A stretch of 58,209 bases of DNA from Nemertoderma westbladi (taxonomy: Eukaryota; Xenacoelomorpha; Nemertodermatida; Nemertodermatidae). The DNA lies in the NCBI GenBank assembly GCA_032718475.1, contig JAUCBJ010006267.1:1-58209 (forward strand), written 5' to 3'. The notes beneath the pieces are model-generated. The model searched no databases. It was given only the letters and a program-made list of their open reading frames with translations, and had not been told where the DNA came from. Within the stretch, counting starts at the first letter, position 1; the number at the start of each line of letters is the position of its first letter. This document shows positions 22,108 through 33,400 of this stretch, one piece after another. The translations under genes and the position numbers were made by a program.

Positions 22108-22827
22108 TCACAACACTCGGGTATTGTTTCTAAGTTTGCAAAATATAATGAGTGAAAAAATGAGATTAACGAGTTGAATGACGGCGATGGATAGAACCCC
22201 GATGGCGACATAGAGAAGGTGCTTCTCAAGCCATTGGTCCAGCTCGTCCTTACACCCCGTGTTCCAAATAGCCTTGTCGTCGGCGGTGTCGCACGCGGGG
22301 TCCGTGCGAGCGTTGCAACACGAATCCGGGGGTTTCCCGCTGGTAGACAACGACCAGTCGGTCTGACTGTCGAACCCACAACAGCTGTGCTGCTCCTGGA
22401 ACACGTCCCAGCCAACGGTGATTCCGTCTTGATTTTGTTTTCCATACTCTTTTATACTTTCTTTCAGTTTGATATTAACGGATTCGTGGATTTCATTTTT
22501 GAACATGTAACCCAGGATACCAATAGAAACTTCTAGAACGAAGACAATCAGTAGCAAAATGAAGAAGGACATGAGCATGCAGAGGCTCTCTCTGAGGGAA
22601 CCTACGCACCCAAGGAAACCAATGATCATGATGACCGCTCCCATAGCTATCATGAGATTAGCTGCCGTTAACATGCTGCTCAAAGGACTTAAAGTAGCGA
22701 AGTCCCCTTCGGTGACTCGTATCCAGACACCCAGTCCCAGCACACCGGCACCAGAGAGCCAAGCAATAAGGTTGATGATAAACAGAGCCCATTTAATAAC
22801 AACGGCCCATCCCGTTAAACCAGACAT
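22108..22827 (-). CDS. Tetraspanin, six-cysteine type, single exon
   Basis: The protein is 239 residues starting at MSGLTG. A 260-residue version from an upstream ATG at 22890 is possible, but the family's short cytoplasmic N terminus favours the inner start. Four membrane segments are visible at about residues 8-35, 53-78, 84-109 and 204-230. A small loop separates the first two and a large extracellular loop (about 110-203) the last two. The large loop carries the defining CCG at 149-151, a CC pair at 170-171, C179, and WNTGC with C192, giving six cysteines. This resembles CD9/TSPAN4/TSPAN9-type members. Tetraspanins organise membrane partner proteins into microdomains. No lysosomal YxxPhi tail is seen (C terminus NNTRVL). 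The frame has no introns, unusual for animal tetraspanin genes, so a retrocopy is possible. It is intact and no neighbour suggests a specific role. Confidence 0.92.
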   Translation of the reverse strand: MSGLTGWAVVIKWALFIINLIAWLSGAGVLGLGVWIRVTEGDFATLSPLSSMLTAANLMIAMGAVIMIIGFLGCVGSLRESLCMLMSFFILLLIVFVLEVSIGILGYMFKNEIHESVNIKLKESIKEYGKQNQDGITVGWDVFQEQHSCCGFDSQTDWSLSTSGKPPDSCCNARTDPACDTADDKAIWNTGCKDELDQWLEKHLLYVAIGVLSIAVIQLVNLIFSLIIFCKLRNNTRVL

Positions 22828-22890
22828 GGTATTTTCTTCTGTGTTTATATTGTATTGTAAGATAATATCTATCAATATTGAACAGTTCAA

Positions 22891-24377
22891 TGAATTTCAA
22901 TAAACAAAAAATTCGTTTTAAGTTAAACTTCAATATAATCTATAATCGTAATAAACAGATTCTTACAGAAGACAAATTAGATATTTAGGCCTAATGATAA
23001 TACGCTTAATATGATAAAACAAAACCTTACGCAGCCGAATACACATGTGCAGTTGTAAATATAATGGTAAAATAGAAAACAACAACAAAATTGTGTAGCC
23101 GTTAATGTTAATACAAAGGTGTAATCGTAAAAATAGTGGTGCATTGTTTGGATTGTTAATAAAACACTGAAGTTGTAAACATGGGGGGGGGGGTCTGTCA
23201 TGAAAATAATGGTGCAGTTGTAAACACAATGGATTATTCCGAAACACAATGCTGCAGTGTTAGCACATGGTGATGGGGAAGTGTTAGCACAACATTGCGA
23301 TTCCGATCATAAACACAACAGTGCGGTTGTAAGTCAGTCGCCAGTACAAGTACAGTTGTAAAAAATGGTAATGGTTAAAATGGTTAAATAAAATAAAGTA
23401 AAAAAATAAAATAAATTACAAAAAAAAGTAAAAATGGTTATCTGTAGTGAAATATATGGTAAAAATATTTATATAACGTTCAAATAATTATGAAAATTAA
23501 TTATAATTTATTGGGAAATTGACGCAATTTGGCTTGTGTTTATTGGTTTGCTGTAATATGGGTAGTAGGGGTGTGTACGTACAGCCAGAACACTCAACGG
23601 TTTAATTTTGGAAGTATGCCACACCTTTAGTGTGATGATATTACCCTCATAAGCAAAACAATCATTATCCAATGAATAATAACCTCATCAATCATTATAG
23701 TAATATTTTCCACTGAATTTGATTATACAGAATGTCGGAGTTATTTTTATTGGACTATTGCACTGCAGTAGGTTTAAGCCGACTACAGCCAGACACGGAG
23801 ACAAATTTATGCAATAATTGGTGAATGGCTTTTGAGTTAGACGAACTTGAGGGGAGGGGGGGGGGGGGGGGGGGGGGTGGTTAGGGAGGGTTGCAATAAA
23901 ATTGCAATAAAATTATATTAGTTAAATAATAACTATATACGTCTTTGTTCATAAAATTGCACTTTATTTATAGCGATACGGCACGAGTGATTTTGAATAA
24001 AAAAATAAAATTCTGTAAACTGTAAACTTCGTAATACAAAGTTTATGACCTTTTTTGGTCTTAATATTCGTTTTAAGAAAAATATAAAAAAATATTGCCT
24101 TGGGCCTTCAGTGCCACCATAATTATCAGGCAGACTTTGCGCTTTGTGCGTAATCCCTGCCCTAACTGACAAAGAAAACATTATTTTCATTTTTGGCTTG
24201 TTAGGAATTATACTGTAGATACGATTTGGTATAGACTAATTTAATTATTCGATTTTTCCCTTTCCCATAACGCCTGTGTTTTTAGGTCCGGGTAGCGAGA
24301 CCTCTAGTATTCACTCCGTTGTTGGTGTTGTTGTTGTTGTTAATTTCTCGTTAGGTTTTGGTATTATGGATTGATAC
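22891..24377. other. Upstream flank of the tetraspanin gene, repetitive
   Basis: From about 23040 to 23350 a diverged repeat of CAGTTGTAAACA-type phrases recurs every 30-50 bases. G homopolymers lie at 23183-23193 and 23851-23877. No gene. Confidence 0.55.
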
Positions 24378-24454
24378 TGCCCCAGTGGCTCAGTTGGCAG
24401 AGCGTGGGACTTGGAATCTCTAGGTACCGAGTTCAATCCCGCAATCCGGTGAAT
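24378..24454 (+). repeat. tRNA-like sequence (degenerate tRNA or SINE head)
   Basis: It has A-box-like AGTGGCTCAGTTGGCAGAGC and B-box-like CGAGTTCAATCCCG at tRNA spacing, with the loop CTTGGAA in between. The T stem and acceptor ends do not pair well, so a functional tRNA is unlikely. Confidence 0.45.
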
Positions 24455-25699
24455 GTTTTTTGTTGTAAGATTGGTAGTAAGCCATTCAAGGAGACAGTTC
24501 ATTCATTAGTAGACGCGGACCTTTGCGAGATTTCGCAATTATTAATATAAGCGAACACAATTTAAAAATTAGAATCTTAACTGATTTGTTATAAATCTAT
24601 TAAAAATACATGTCAACAAGCTGTTTTTGATATTATTATACTGCACATTTTAATTTCGGCACTTAAAGGTCACCAAATTCTGATTTGATAGGTTGATCGA
24701 TTGTGATTGTTTCCGTTATGCTGGACAACTAACTACATCCTAAACCAGTCAAAGTAACGGGGTAACTTACCTTGATAATTAACAATTCTCATTATTATGG
24801 CTTATAGTATTATATAAGTTTGCACTAAATTATAAATTACATCTAAATTACTAAATCACACTAAATTACATCTGGTATGACCTCATCTTTACTTCTCCAG
24901 CAGTGCCCACTGAATCTTAATCTGCGTTCACGGAGGGTGTTGGATACAGGTGGTATTGTTGGGCCATAGAGCTCGGCGTTTGTAAAGTGTTGTCTCCAGC
25001 TGATGTTTAGGGCTGCCCTTAGTACTTAGTGGTCTTTTGTGGCAACCATCAATTCGTTGTTCAAGTGATTTCGTCAGTGTCCAGGACCAGGTCTCACCCC
25101 GTATAAAAGTGCACTTTCCACTGTGGCTCGAAAGAACTTCTTGGTAGCAGTTATATGCAGTCTAACCTCCTTAGCAGCCCTCTCCACTTTATTCTGTAGA
25201 AGCCGTGCATAAGCCTAGCGTATTAGAAAGCAGGGTGATGTCATCCGCAAAGTCGGTGTCTGTGACTGTAGTTGCCGAATATCACAATCAGACAAGCTAA
25301 CACAAGCAGACAGATACCACGATAGTTTGTTGGTTCACCGAGGCGTCCTTTCTTAGGAAAAGGCTTTAGTTGACCTTCAGTCGAAGAGGTGTTGGCTTTT
25401 CCCCTTTCAGCATCCGGTTGCAAACATCCAATAATGGTCTGTTTAGTATGCAAAAAACAGTCAAATATAAAATAAATATGAACTAAATAATGAATTTGGG
25501 TAATAATTAATATTTATTTATGTTAATTTATCGACATTTGTTGCCCCTATGTGCCGGGCTGGGTACAGCAGACCAACATCCGTTCGCTTGTTGTTCCATG
25601 TGCTCCGTATTTATCTTGGTGTTAAATTATAATAATTATTTTTTGTTATTTTGCTGCAATCTTGTCTAACTAACTAGCTAGTTGTAATAATAATTTATA

Positions 25700-26005
25700 G
25701 TTTAGTAATGCGCGCGCGACATGGGAAAACCCATATCGGCCATGTCGCGCGCAAACTTCCATGTCAAGCACGCAAACTTCCATGTCAAGCACGCAAACTT
25801 TCTGCCATTTCGGTGTAGAAACATTTGCGCGCGCGACATGAAAGTTTGCGCGCGCAACATGGAAGTTTGCGCGCGCGAACTACAATGTCGCGCGCGCATA
25901 CTTCCATATCGCACGCGCATATGTTTCTACACGGAAATGGCATAAAGTTTGCGCGCGCGAAATGGAAGTTTGCACGCGACATGGCCGTTATGGGCTTCCG
26001 TAGTT
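25700..26005. mobile_element. GC-rich foldback (CGCGCG-rich) inserted in a LINE
   Basis: The arms meet near 25862: CCCATATCGGCCATGTCGCG, GCAAACTTCCATGTC, TGCCATTTCGGTGTAGAAAC on the left are repeated inverted on the right up to about 25998. Subrepeats of GCGCGCGACATGGAAGTTTG run throughout. It lies within the 25450-25990 interruption of the LINE. The several open frames on both strands here are repeat artefacts. Confidence 0.8.
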
Positions 26006-26514
26006 TAGCACTCCTGTTTTCCATACCTCCGCTGGGATTTCATCTAATCCACTCGCTTTATTATTGGACATGCTTGTAATGCTTTTATGGAGTTCGGTGG
26101 GGGTGAAGTCCCCTGTTTCTATAGGTAGCGTCTTGTCATATATTTTCCTTGTAGGGCTGACCTCGATGTTTGGTGGCTGCCCGAGCAAGTCACTGAAGTG
26201 ATCTTTCCATTCCCCAACACGTTCTTCAGGACTATCATCTTTGAGGCGCCCCTTTGCACAACGTTTCCGACCAGATACCTCATTTACAGTTTGCCAGGTA
26301 AGTCTTGATTGTTGCTGTATGTGAGCAGTTGTAATTTTTTCAATTTTATCCTTTAATTTTTCAATTTTATCAATTTTTCATGTACTTCTCCTGGCTGATG
26401 TTGTAAGCCAATTAAAGATCTCCCATAGATTTCTCAACCTTATTGATGTTTTCAGCTGTTGGTTGTTCAATTTTTACTTTGTAGGCTATCTTAAGATCTT
26501 CTATCCTACAGTAA

Positions 26515-26632
26515 CCTCAGAGCCTTGCCATGGCATAATTTGCCATGGCAAGGCTCTGAGGCATATTCCTCAGAAACCCAAATGAAAACAGTATATTATA
26601 CTGTTTTCATTTGGGTTTCTGGGGAATATGCC
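26515..26632. repeat. Doublet of near-perfect hairpins
   Basis: Hairpin 1 has 21-bp perfect arms (26515-26535 and 26541-26561) and a 5-base loop. Hairpin 2 has 36-bp arms (26560-26595 and 26597-26632) with about one mismatch and a one-base centre at CAGTATATTATACTG. The two touch at 26560. They interrupt LINE sequence. Confidence 0.92.
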
Positions 26633-26925
26633 TCTTGGCTTGGCTGATTCCGTGTGGGCTTTTATTATATTTTGGTATATTCAATCGGTAGACAGGAGTA
26701 TTTCAAAGCGGTTTTGAACTTCTACTGTGTAAGCATCCTTTACAGCATTGTCAGTTCTGAGTTTCTCCCAGTCATAGTTGATTCGCTTGCTCGTCCTTGG
26801 TTTGTTGGCTCTCAAACTCTGAGTCTGATCTCTGCAGTCACTATTCTGTGGTCAGAACCAATTAGGTTGAACGATGTGTATGCCCCGCAGTTAATCTGTT
26901 TCCGCACATTTTGTTTATAAGGATG

Positions 26926-28031
26926 TTTAATAAGGAATACTTTTGCAATACTCACCCCCCCCCCCCCCCCACCTATCATTTTATAAGTATAGGTTATCAT
27001 CGTATTCAGACGTATCGTATTAGCACTAGGTTATCGTATTATATGTAAATGATTTTTCCCTATGAACCGACGCTGCTTTGAATCTCGAAAAATGATGGAT
27101 GAGCAAATAATTAACAAAATATCCTAGTTATTTCCATGTAAAATATAGTTACCCCACCCCGCCCCTAAAAAATTGGTAAAAATAATGGTGATATATGTAG
27201 CAGTAAATTGACACATAATTTGTTACGCACAGTAAGTATTTTACGCTCGTCAGTTCGATTATAAAGCTTAGAATTAAATACAGAATAATGGAAATTAAAT
27301 CAGAGATAATTAATTACATATTAATACATTAGATGCTGCCTAAGTAAATTCATGACGGAAATGTTAATCACACAATGTAATTCGACGTGAAATTTAATAA
27401 TGCCCGTCCAAATAAGAGATTAGGTAGGTTTAATGAAAAAAACAACCTTCAGATGCATGCATACCTACCACATTAACAAAGGCCAACTTAGTTAAGCCAA
27501 AGTTTAGCTCTCTTATATTTTGTTCTAATTGTGCACCATTTTTGTAGGGCAGAAAAAAACATTGTTGTTTTCTGAAAATCTCCTTGATCATGGAACATGT
27601 AAGATTGCAATACCAATCTCTCAGATATGTAATACAATTCATTGGACATCTACAGTACATCCTGGAATGGAAGACTGTTCAGGCAGCCCCCCCCCCCCCC
27701 CCCCCTCGTCGTTTAAGTGTTTATCTTTCGATTTCACTTATCATTGTTACTTTCACAGTCTTAAACGTACTTCATCAACCTCTAACATTCATTCGGATAC
27801 AAGATAGTCCGTCATTCCCGCCTAATCGAACAGTAAAAGTTATAGCGCGTATCGTTTAGTAATCCATGTTCACCCCCATTGCGCCTCATTGCACGCAACC
27901 CCCATCCCCCTTCCCAATCAGCTTTTAAACATTAGTCACAGACAGAAAACAGACATTCCGACCGACAAACAGACTATACGGTTCGATGGACAGTCATTCC
28001 TGATTTAATGCGCTACTTACTGTACATACTA
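26926..28031. other. No gene recognised
   Basis: It holds C homopolymers at 26955-26970 and 27687-27705. The 91- and 92-codon frames crossing the second tract are not supported. Confidence 0.55.
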
Positions 28032-28460
28032 CAACTACTACTACTACGATCGGCATGCTGCATTGCAGCTGCATTATATATATTACATATATATTAAGAA
28101 TGCTGTGCCGGCTTGTCGACAAAATTGCGCCGCCACAACTCCCTACCACCCATGACATTTGCTAGTTCATCCGCATCTTCAAGGCCAGTGTCTTTTAAGA
28201 TGCGTCTCAAGAAAGTCATAGGCTGTCCACCATGCTTATTCGCTCCATGAGGCCGCCAAAGTACAAGATTACTTGTCCTCACGGCGAAAGCAATGTCCTG
28301 CAAAGCGGAGGCGGTTCCTTTCAAGAGTCAAGCTAGGGGAAACTAATGGAACACCTCCAATGTTGCATAGAGTCTTATTGGAGATGGATTCATTGTACTT
28401 GACACAATGAACCCGGTGCAGCACTCTTGTGAAAGTGCCATCCAGACAGTACATGCAACG
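28032..28460 (-). mobile_element. LINE family B 3' end, second copy
   Basis: It has the same tail as at 13.4 kb (MTFLRRILKDTGLEDADELA, NRLRFAGHCFRRED) with the same CTACTACTA 3' end. It carries a small deletion/frameshift and an ATATAT insertion near 28075. Confidence 0.75.
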
Positions 28461-30005
28461 GCTTCGCTACACTTTATAACACACTGAAGAAGCATGAAGT
28501 TTCCATAATATGATTGTCATATAAGTTGATCACAAAGTATAATTGATGTGGTACTGACGACTCAGCGAATCTTAACAGATTGAACATCAAACTAATTACC
28601 CTATTTCACCGGCGAATTACTCTGAAGGCCGAAGGGAGGTATGGGGGACCACCGCGGATTGGTTAATAATACGAAATAATCGAGAATTAAGTTTCTTGGA
28701 TAGAAGAGAAAGCTTTGGTGGCCAAGGGCCATAGGTAACCGTGGAACAACGACCTTCCTTCTAATTACCCGCGCTGACAAATGTGCTACCGCAATAAATT
28801 GACGTTCCTAAAACTAGTTTAAATCGTGGCAGCCTTTATCCCCCATCGCCAGCTCATCCCAAAAAGCCTTGGTCTCTTTGACAGCCTATTAACCAAATAA
28901 TATTTCCAAGTTAATATTTAGTAATACGTTAATCTTATCGCGGAGATTTAAAAGCTTGACAGTGATTATCGGCAGCAAAGAGGTTTCACACATCACGCCT
29001 TGTTACTCAGACAAACCGACTAAATACATTACGGTGATGGATGCTACGAAAATAGCTGACAATTTCCTAGATTATCATTATAGCTCACATCGCCAACACA
29101 AATCTTGTAATTTCAAATTGGAATATTTCGAATGTTTTTACATATTGTTTCCCAGTAGCATTGAAAAGCTACATTATTACACGCCGATCGTCCTAAAGTG
29201 TCGAAATTAGTCTCTTAGCTGGTTATCTTAAGTACAATATAATTAATTAATTGGTAACAAAACTGTATGAAAGTTAGTTTTCGTTTTTATAATTATTATT
29301 ATTATATATTATATATTATTGTTTCGAGGTGTGACAGGTGTGGTCGAGGTGTGGTCGAGGTTTGACATGGACACGAAATTCCTTTCGAAGTGTTGGAATT
29401 GTTGGCCATTTGTAAGTGTTGACACGGATTCCATAGCACCTGCTAGGCCTGCAGTATTACTGCAGTTAATTATTTTAATTCGGAAGGCAGTCGATTACAA
29501 AATAAGCAAAAATTCTGAAAATTTTATACTATTTTAGGACACTTTTCAAGATCCTTTAGGGCCACGCCACAATAAGTCTAAAATCCTGGTTATGAAAATA
29601 GCAGTGAGGTAGTACAAGAGAAAAAAAACTGTATAACATTCAATTATTTCTGCTATCCAACAGCCTATTGATAATATCTGTTGATAAAATATATTGAAGG
29701 CCGAAAAACTTAGTAAAACAGTAGGTTCTAATAGAAACGATATGAAGTAGTTTAAATTTAACGCATGACCGGGATTCGAACAAGGGACCACTCCACTACA
29801 CACACAGTATTGTTTTATTCGTACTTATTACGGTGCACAACCTCACCTCCAGATAGGAGATAATATCGGCTATCATTACCAGTACAACTATGCTGAAAAG
29901 TGATAGTGACACTCCGAATGTAGATTATAACAAAGTGAGGGAATAAACCAAAACGACGATCATTACAATACTGGATAGGTTCGTCAGTTAGCACTTGAAC
30001 CTTTG
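28461..30005. other. No gene recognised
   Basis: An 84-codon frame at 28956-29210 has no recognisable motif. A B-box-like ATTCGAAC near 29773 (minus) could be a decayed SINE head. Confidence 0.5.
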
Positions 30006-30366
30006 AGTCATACGATATTGATTTGATATCTCATACGATATTGATTTGATATCTCATACGATATTGATTTGATATCTCATACGATATTGATTTGATATCT
30101 CATATGATATTGATTTGATATCTCATATGATATTGATTTGATATCTCATATGATATTGATTTGATATCTCATATGATATTGATTTGATATCTCATATGAT
30201 ATTGATTTGATATCTCATATGATATTGATTTGATATCTCATATGATATTGATTTGATATCTCATACGATATTGATTTGATATCTCATATGATATTGATTT
30301 GATATCTCATACGATATTGATTTGATATCTCATATCATATTGATTTGATATCTCATATGATATTGA
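30006..30366 (+). repeat. 23-bp tandem array, about 16 units
   Basis: The unit ATATTGATTTGATATCTCATACG is repeated head to tail, with a C/T variant (CATACG or CATATG) patterned along the array. It ends about 100 bp before the 21-bp array. Confidence 0.95.
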
Positions 30367-30465
30367 TATATTTTATATAATAATATATATTTCAGCGATA
30401 TTTTTTATGAGTTACATTTAATTCATTATATTTTAATCGTTATGATTCATTGAGAATATGGGGAA

Positions 30466-33400
30466 TGTCGGCATAGTAAGTGTATTAGTCGGCACAGTGA
30501 GTGTATTAGTTGGTACAGTAAGTGTATTAGTTGGCACAGTAAGTGTATTAGTTGGCACAGTAAGTGATATTAGTCGGCACAGTAAGTGTATTAGTTGGCA
30601 CAGTAAGTGTATTAGTTGGCACAGTGCGTGTAATAGTTGGCACAGTAAGTGTATTAGTTGGCACAGTAAGTGTATTTGTCGGCACAGTGCGTGTATTAGT
30701 TGGCACAGTAAGTATATTAGTCGGCACAGTAAGTGTATTAGTCGGCACAGTAAGTGTATTAGTTGGCACAGTAAGTGTATTAGTCGGCACAGTAAGTGTA
30801 TTAGTTGGCACAGTAAGTGTATTAGTTGGCACAGTAAGTGTATTAGTCGGCACAGTAAGTATATTAGTCGGCACAGTGCGTGTATTAGTTGGCACAGTAA
30901 GTGTATTAGTTGGCACAGTAAGTGTATTAGTTGGCACAGTAAGTATATTAGTCGGCACAGTGCGTGTATTAGTTGGCACAGTAAGTATATTAGTCGGCAC
31001 AGTGCGTGTATTAGTTGGCACAGTAAGTGTATTAGTTGGCACAGTAAGTGTATTAGTTGGCACAGTAAGTGTATTAGTCGGCACAGTGCGTGTATTAGTT
31101 GGCACAGTAAGTGTATTAGTTGGCACAGTAAGTGTATTAGTTGGCACAGTAAGTGTATTAGTTGGCACAGTAAGTGTATTAGTTGGCACAGTAAGTATAT
31201 TAGTCGGCACAGTAAGTGTATTAGTCGGCACAGTAAGTGTATTAGTTGGCACAGTAAGTGTATTAGTTGGCACAGTAAGTGTATTAGTTGGCACAGTAAG
31301 TGTATTAGTTGGCACAGTAAGTGTATTAGTCGGCACAGTAAGTATATTAGTCGGCACAGTGCGTGTATTAGTTGGCACAGTAAGTGTATTAGTTGGCACA
31401 GTAAGTGTATTAGTTGGCACAGTAAGTATATTAGTCGGCACAGTGCGTGTATTAGTTGGCACAGTAAGTATATTAGTCGGCACAGTGCGTGTATTAGTTG
31501 GCACAGTAAGTGTATTAGTTGGCACAGTAAGTGTATTAGTTGGCACAGTAAGTATATTAGTCGGCACAGTGAGTGTATTAGTCGGCACAGTAAGTGTATT
31601 AGTTGGCACAGTGAGTGTATTAGTCGGCACAGTGCGTGCATTAGTTGGCACAGTAAGTGTATTAGTCGGCACAGTAAGTGTATTAGTTGGCACAGTAAGT
31701 ATATTAGTCGGCACAGTGCGTGTATTAGTCGGCACAGTAAGTGTATTAGTTGGCACAGTAAGTGTATTAGTTGGCACAGTAAGTGTATTAGTCGGCACAG
31801 TGCGTGTATTAGTTGGCACAGTAAGTGTATTAGTTGGCACAGTAAGTGTATTAGTTGGCACAGTAAGTGTATTAGTTGGCACAGTAAGTGTATTAGTTGG
31901 CACAGTAAGTATATTAGTTGGCACAGTAAGTGTATTAGTTGGCACAGTAAGTGTATTAGTTGGCACAGTAAGTGTATTAGTCGGCACAGTAAGTGTATTA
32001 GTTGGCACAGTAAGTGTATTAGTTGGCACAGTAAGTGTATTAGTCGGCACAGTAAGTATATTAGTCGGCACAGTGCGTGTATTAGTTGGCACAGTAAGTG
32101 TATTAGTTGGCACAGTAAGTGTATTAGTTGGCACAGTAAGTATATTAGTCGGCACAGTGCGTGTATTAGTTGGCACAGTAAGTATATTAGTCGGCACAGT
32201 GCGTGTATTAGTTGGCACAGTAAGTGTATTAGTTGGCACAGTAAGTGTATTAGTTGGCACAGTAAGTGTATTAGTTGGCACAGTAAGTGTATTAGTTGGC
32301 ACAGTAAGTATATTAGTCGGCACAGTAAGTGTATTAGTCGGCACAGTAAGTGTATTAGTTGGCACAGTAAGTGTATTAGTCGGCACAGTAAGTGTATTAG
32401 TTGGCACAGTAAGTATATTAGTCGGCACAGTGCGTGTATTAGTTGGCACAGTAAGTATATTAGTCGGCACAGTGCGTGTATTAGTTGGCACAGTAAGTGT
32501 ATTAGTCGGCACAGTGCGTGTATTAGTTGGCACAGTAAGTGTATTAGTTGGCACAGTAAGTGTATTAGTTGGCACAGTAAGTGTATTAGTTGGCACAGTA
32601 AGTGTATTAGTTGGCACAGTAAGTATATTAGTCGGCACAGTAAGTGTATTAGTCGGCACAGTAAGTGTATTAGTTGGCACAGTAAGTGTATTAGTCGGCA
32701 CAGTAAGTGTATTAGTTGGCACAGTAAGTGTATTAGTTGGCACAGTAAGTGTATTAGTCGGCACAGTAAGTATATTAGTCGGCACAGTGCGTGTATTAGT
32801 TGGCACAGTAAGTGTATTAGTTGGCACAGTAAGTGTATTAGTTGGCACAGTAAGTATATTAGTCGGCACAGTGCGTGTATTAGTTGGCACAGTAAGTATA
32901 TTAGTCGGCACAGTGCGTGTATTAGTTGGCACAGTAAGTGTATTAGTTGGCACAGTAAGTGTATTAGTTGGCACAGTAAGTGTATTAGTTGGCACAGTAA
33001 GTGTATTAGTTGGCACAGTAAGTATATTAGTCGGCACAGTAAGTGTATTAGTCGGCACAGTAAGTGTATTAGTTGGCACAGTAAGTGTATTAGTCGGCAC
33101 AGTAAGTGTATTAGTTGGCACAGTGCGTGCATTAGTTGGCACAGTAAGTGTATTAGTTGGCACAGTAAGTGTATTAGTTGGCACAGTGCGTGTAATAGTT
33201 GGCACAGTAAGTGTATTAGTTGGCACAGTGCGTGCATTAGTTGGCACAGTAAGTGTATTAGTTGGCACAGTAAGTGTATTAGTTGGCACAGTGCGTGTAA
33301 TAGTTGGCACAGTAAGTGTATTAGTTGGCACAGTAAGTGTATTAGTTGGCACAGTAAGTGTATTAGTTGGCACAGTAAGTATATTAGTCGGCACAGTGCG

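Larger units (their letters stand above)
24868..26925 (-). mobile_element. LINE family A, long but interrupted by two insertions
   Basis: Reading down the minus strand: an endonuclease end with NLIGSDHRIVTAEIRLR (26925-26640), then a reverse transcriptase start with GDFTPTELHKSI, NNKASGLDEIPAEVWKTG (to about 25990). After an interruption come LLDVCNRMLKGEK and KKGRLGEPTNYRG (25450-25290) and the C-terminal tail RLRFSGHCWRSK near 24900. The order is that of one element of the RTE/CR1-like group. Foreign sequence lies at about 25450-25990 and 26514-26632. Coding capacity is destroyed by stops and shifts. Confidence 0.75.

Noticed and set aside
22219-22903. Plus-strand frames of 105 and 114 codons
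   Set aside because: They are antisense shadows of the tetraspanin gene.
24378-24454. A functional tRNA gene
   Set aside because: A- and B-box motifs are present, but acceptor and T stems do not pair adequately by hand.
25702-26079. Overlapping frames on both strands with RARHGS-type repeats
   Set aside because: They are products of the CG-rich foldback repeat and have no independent coding support.
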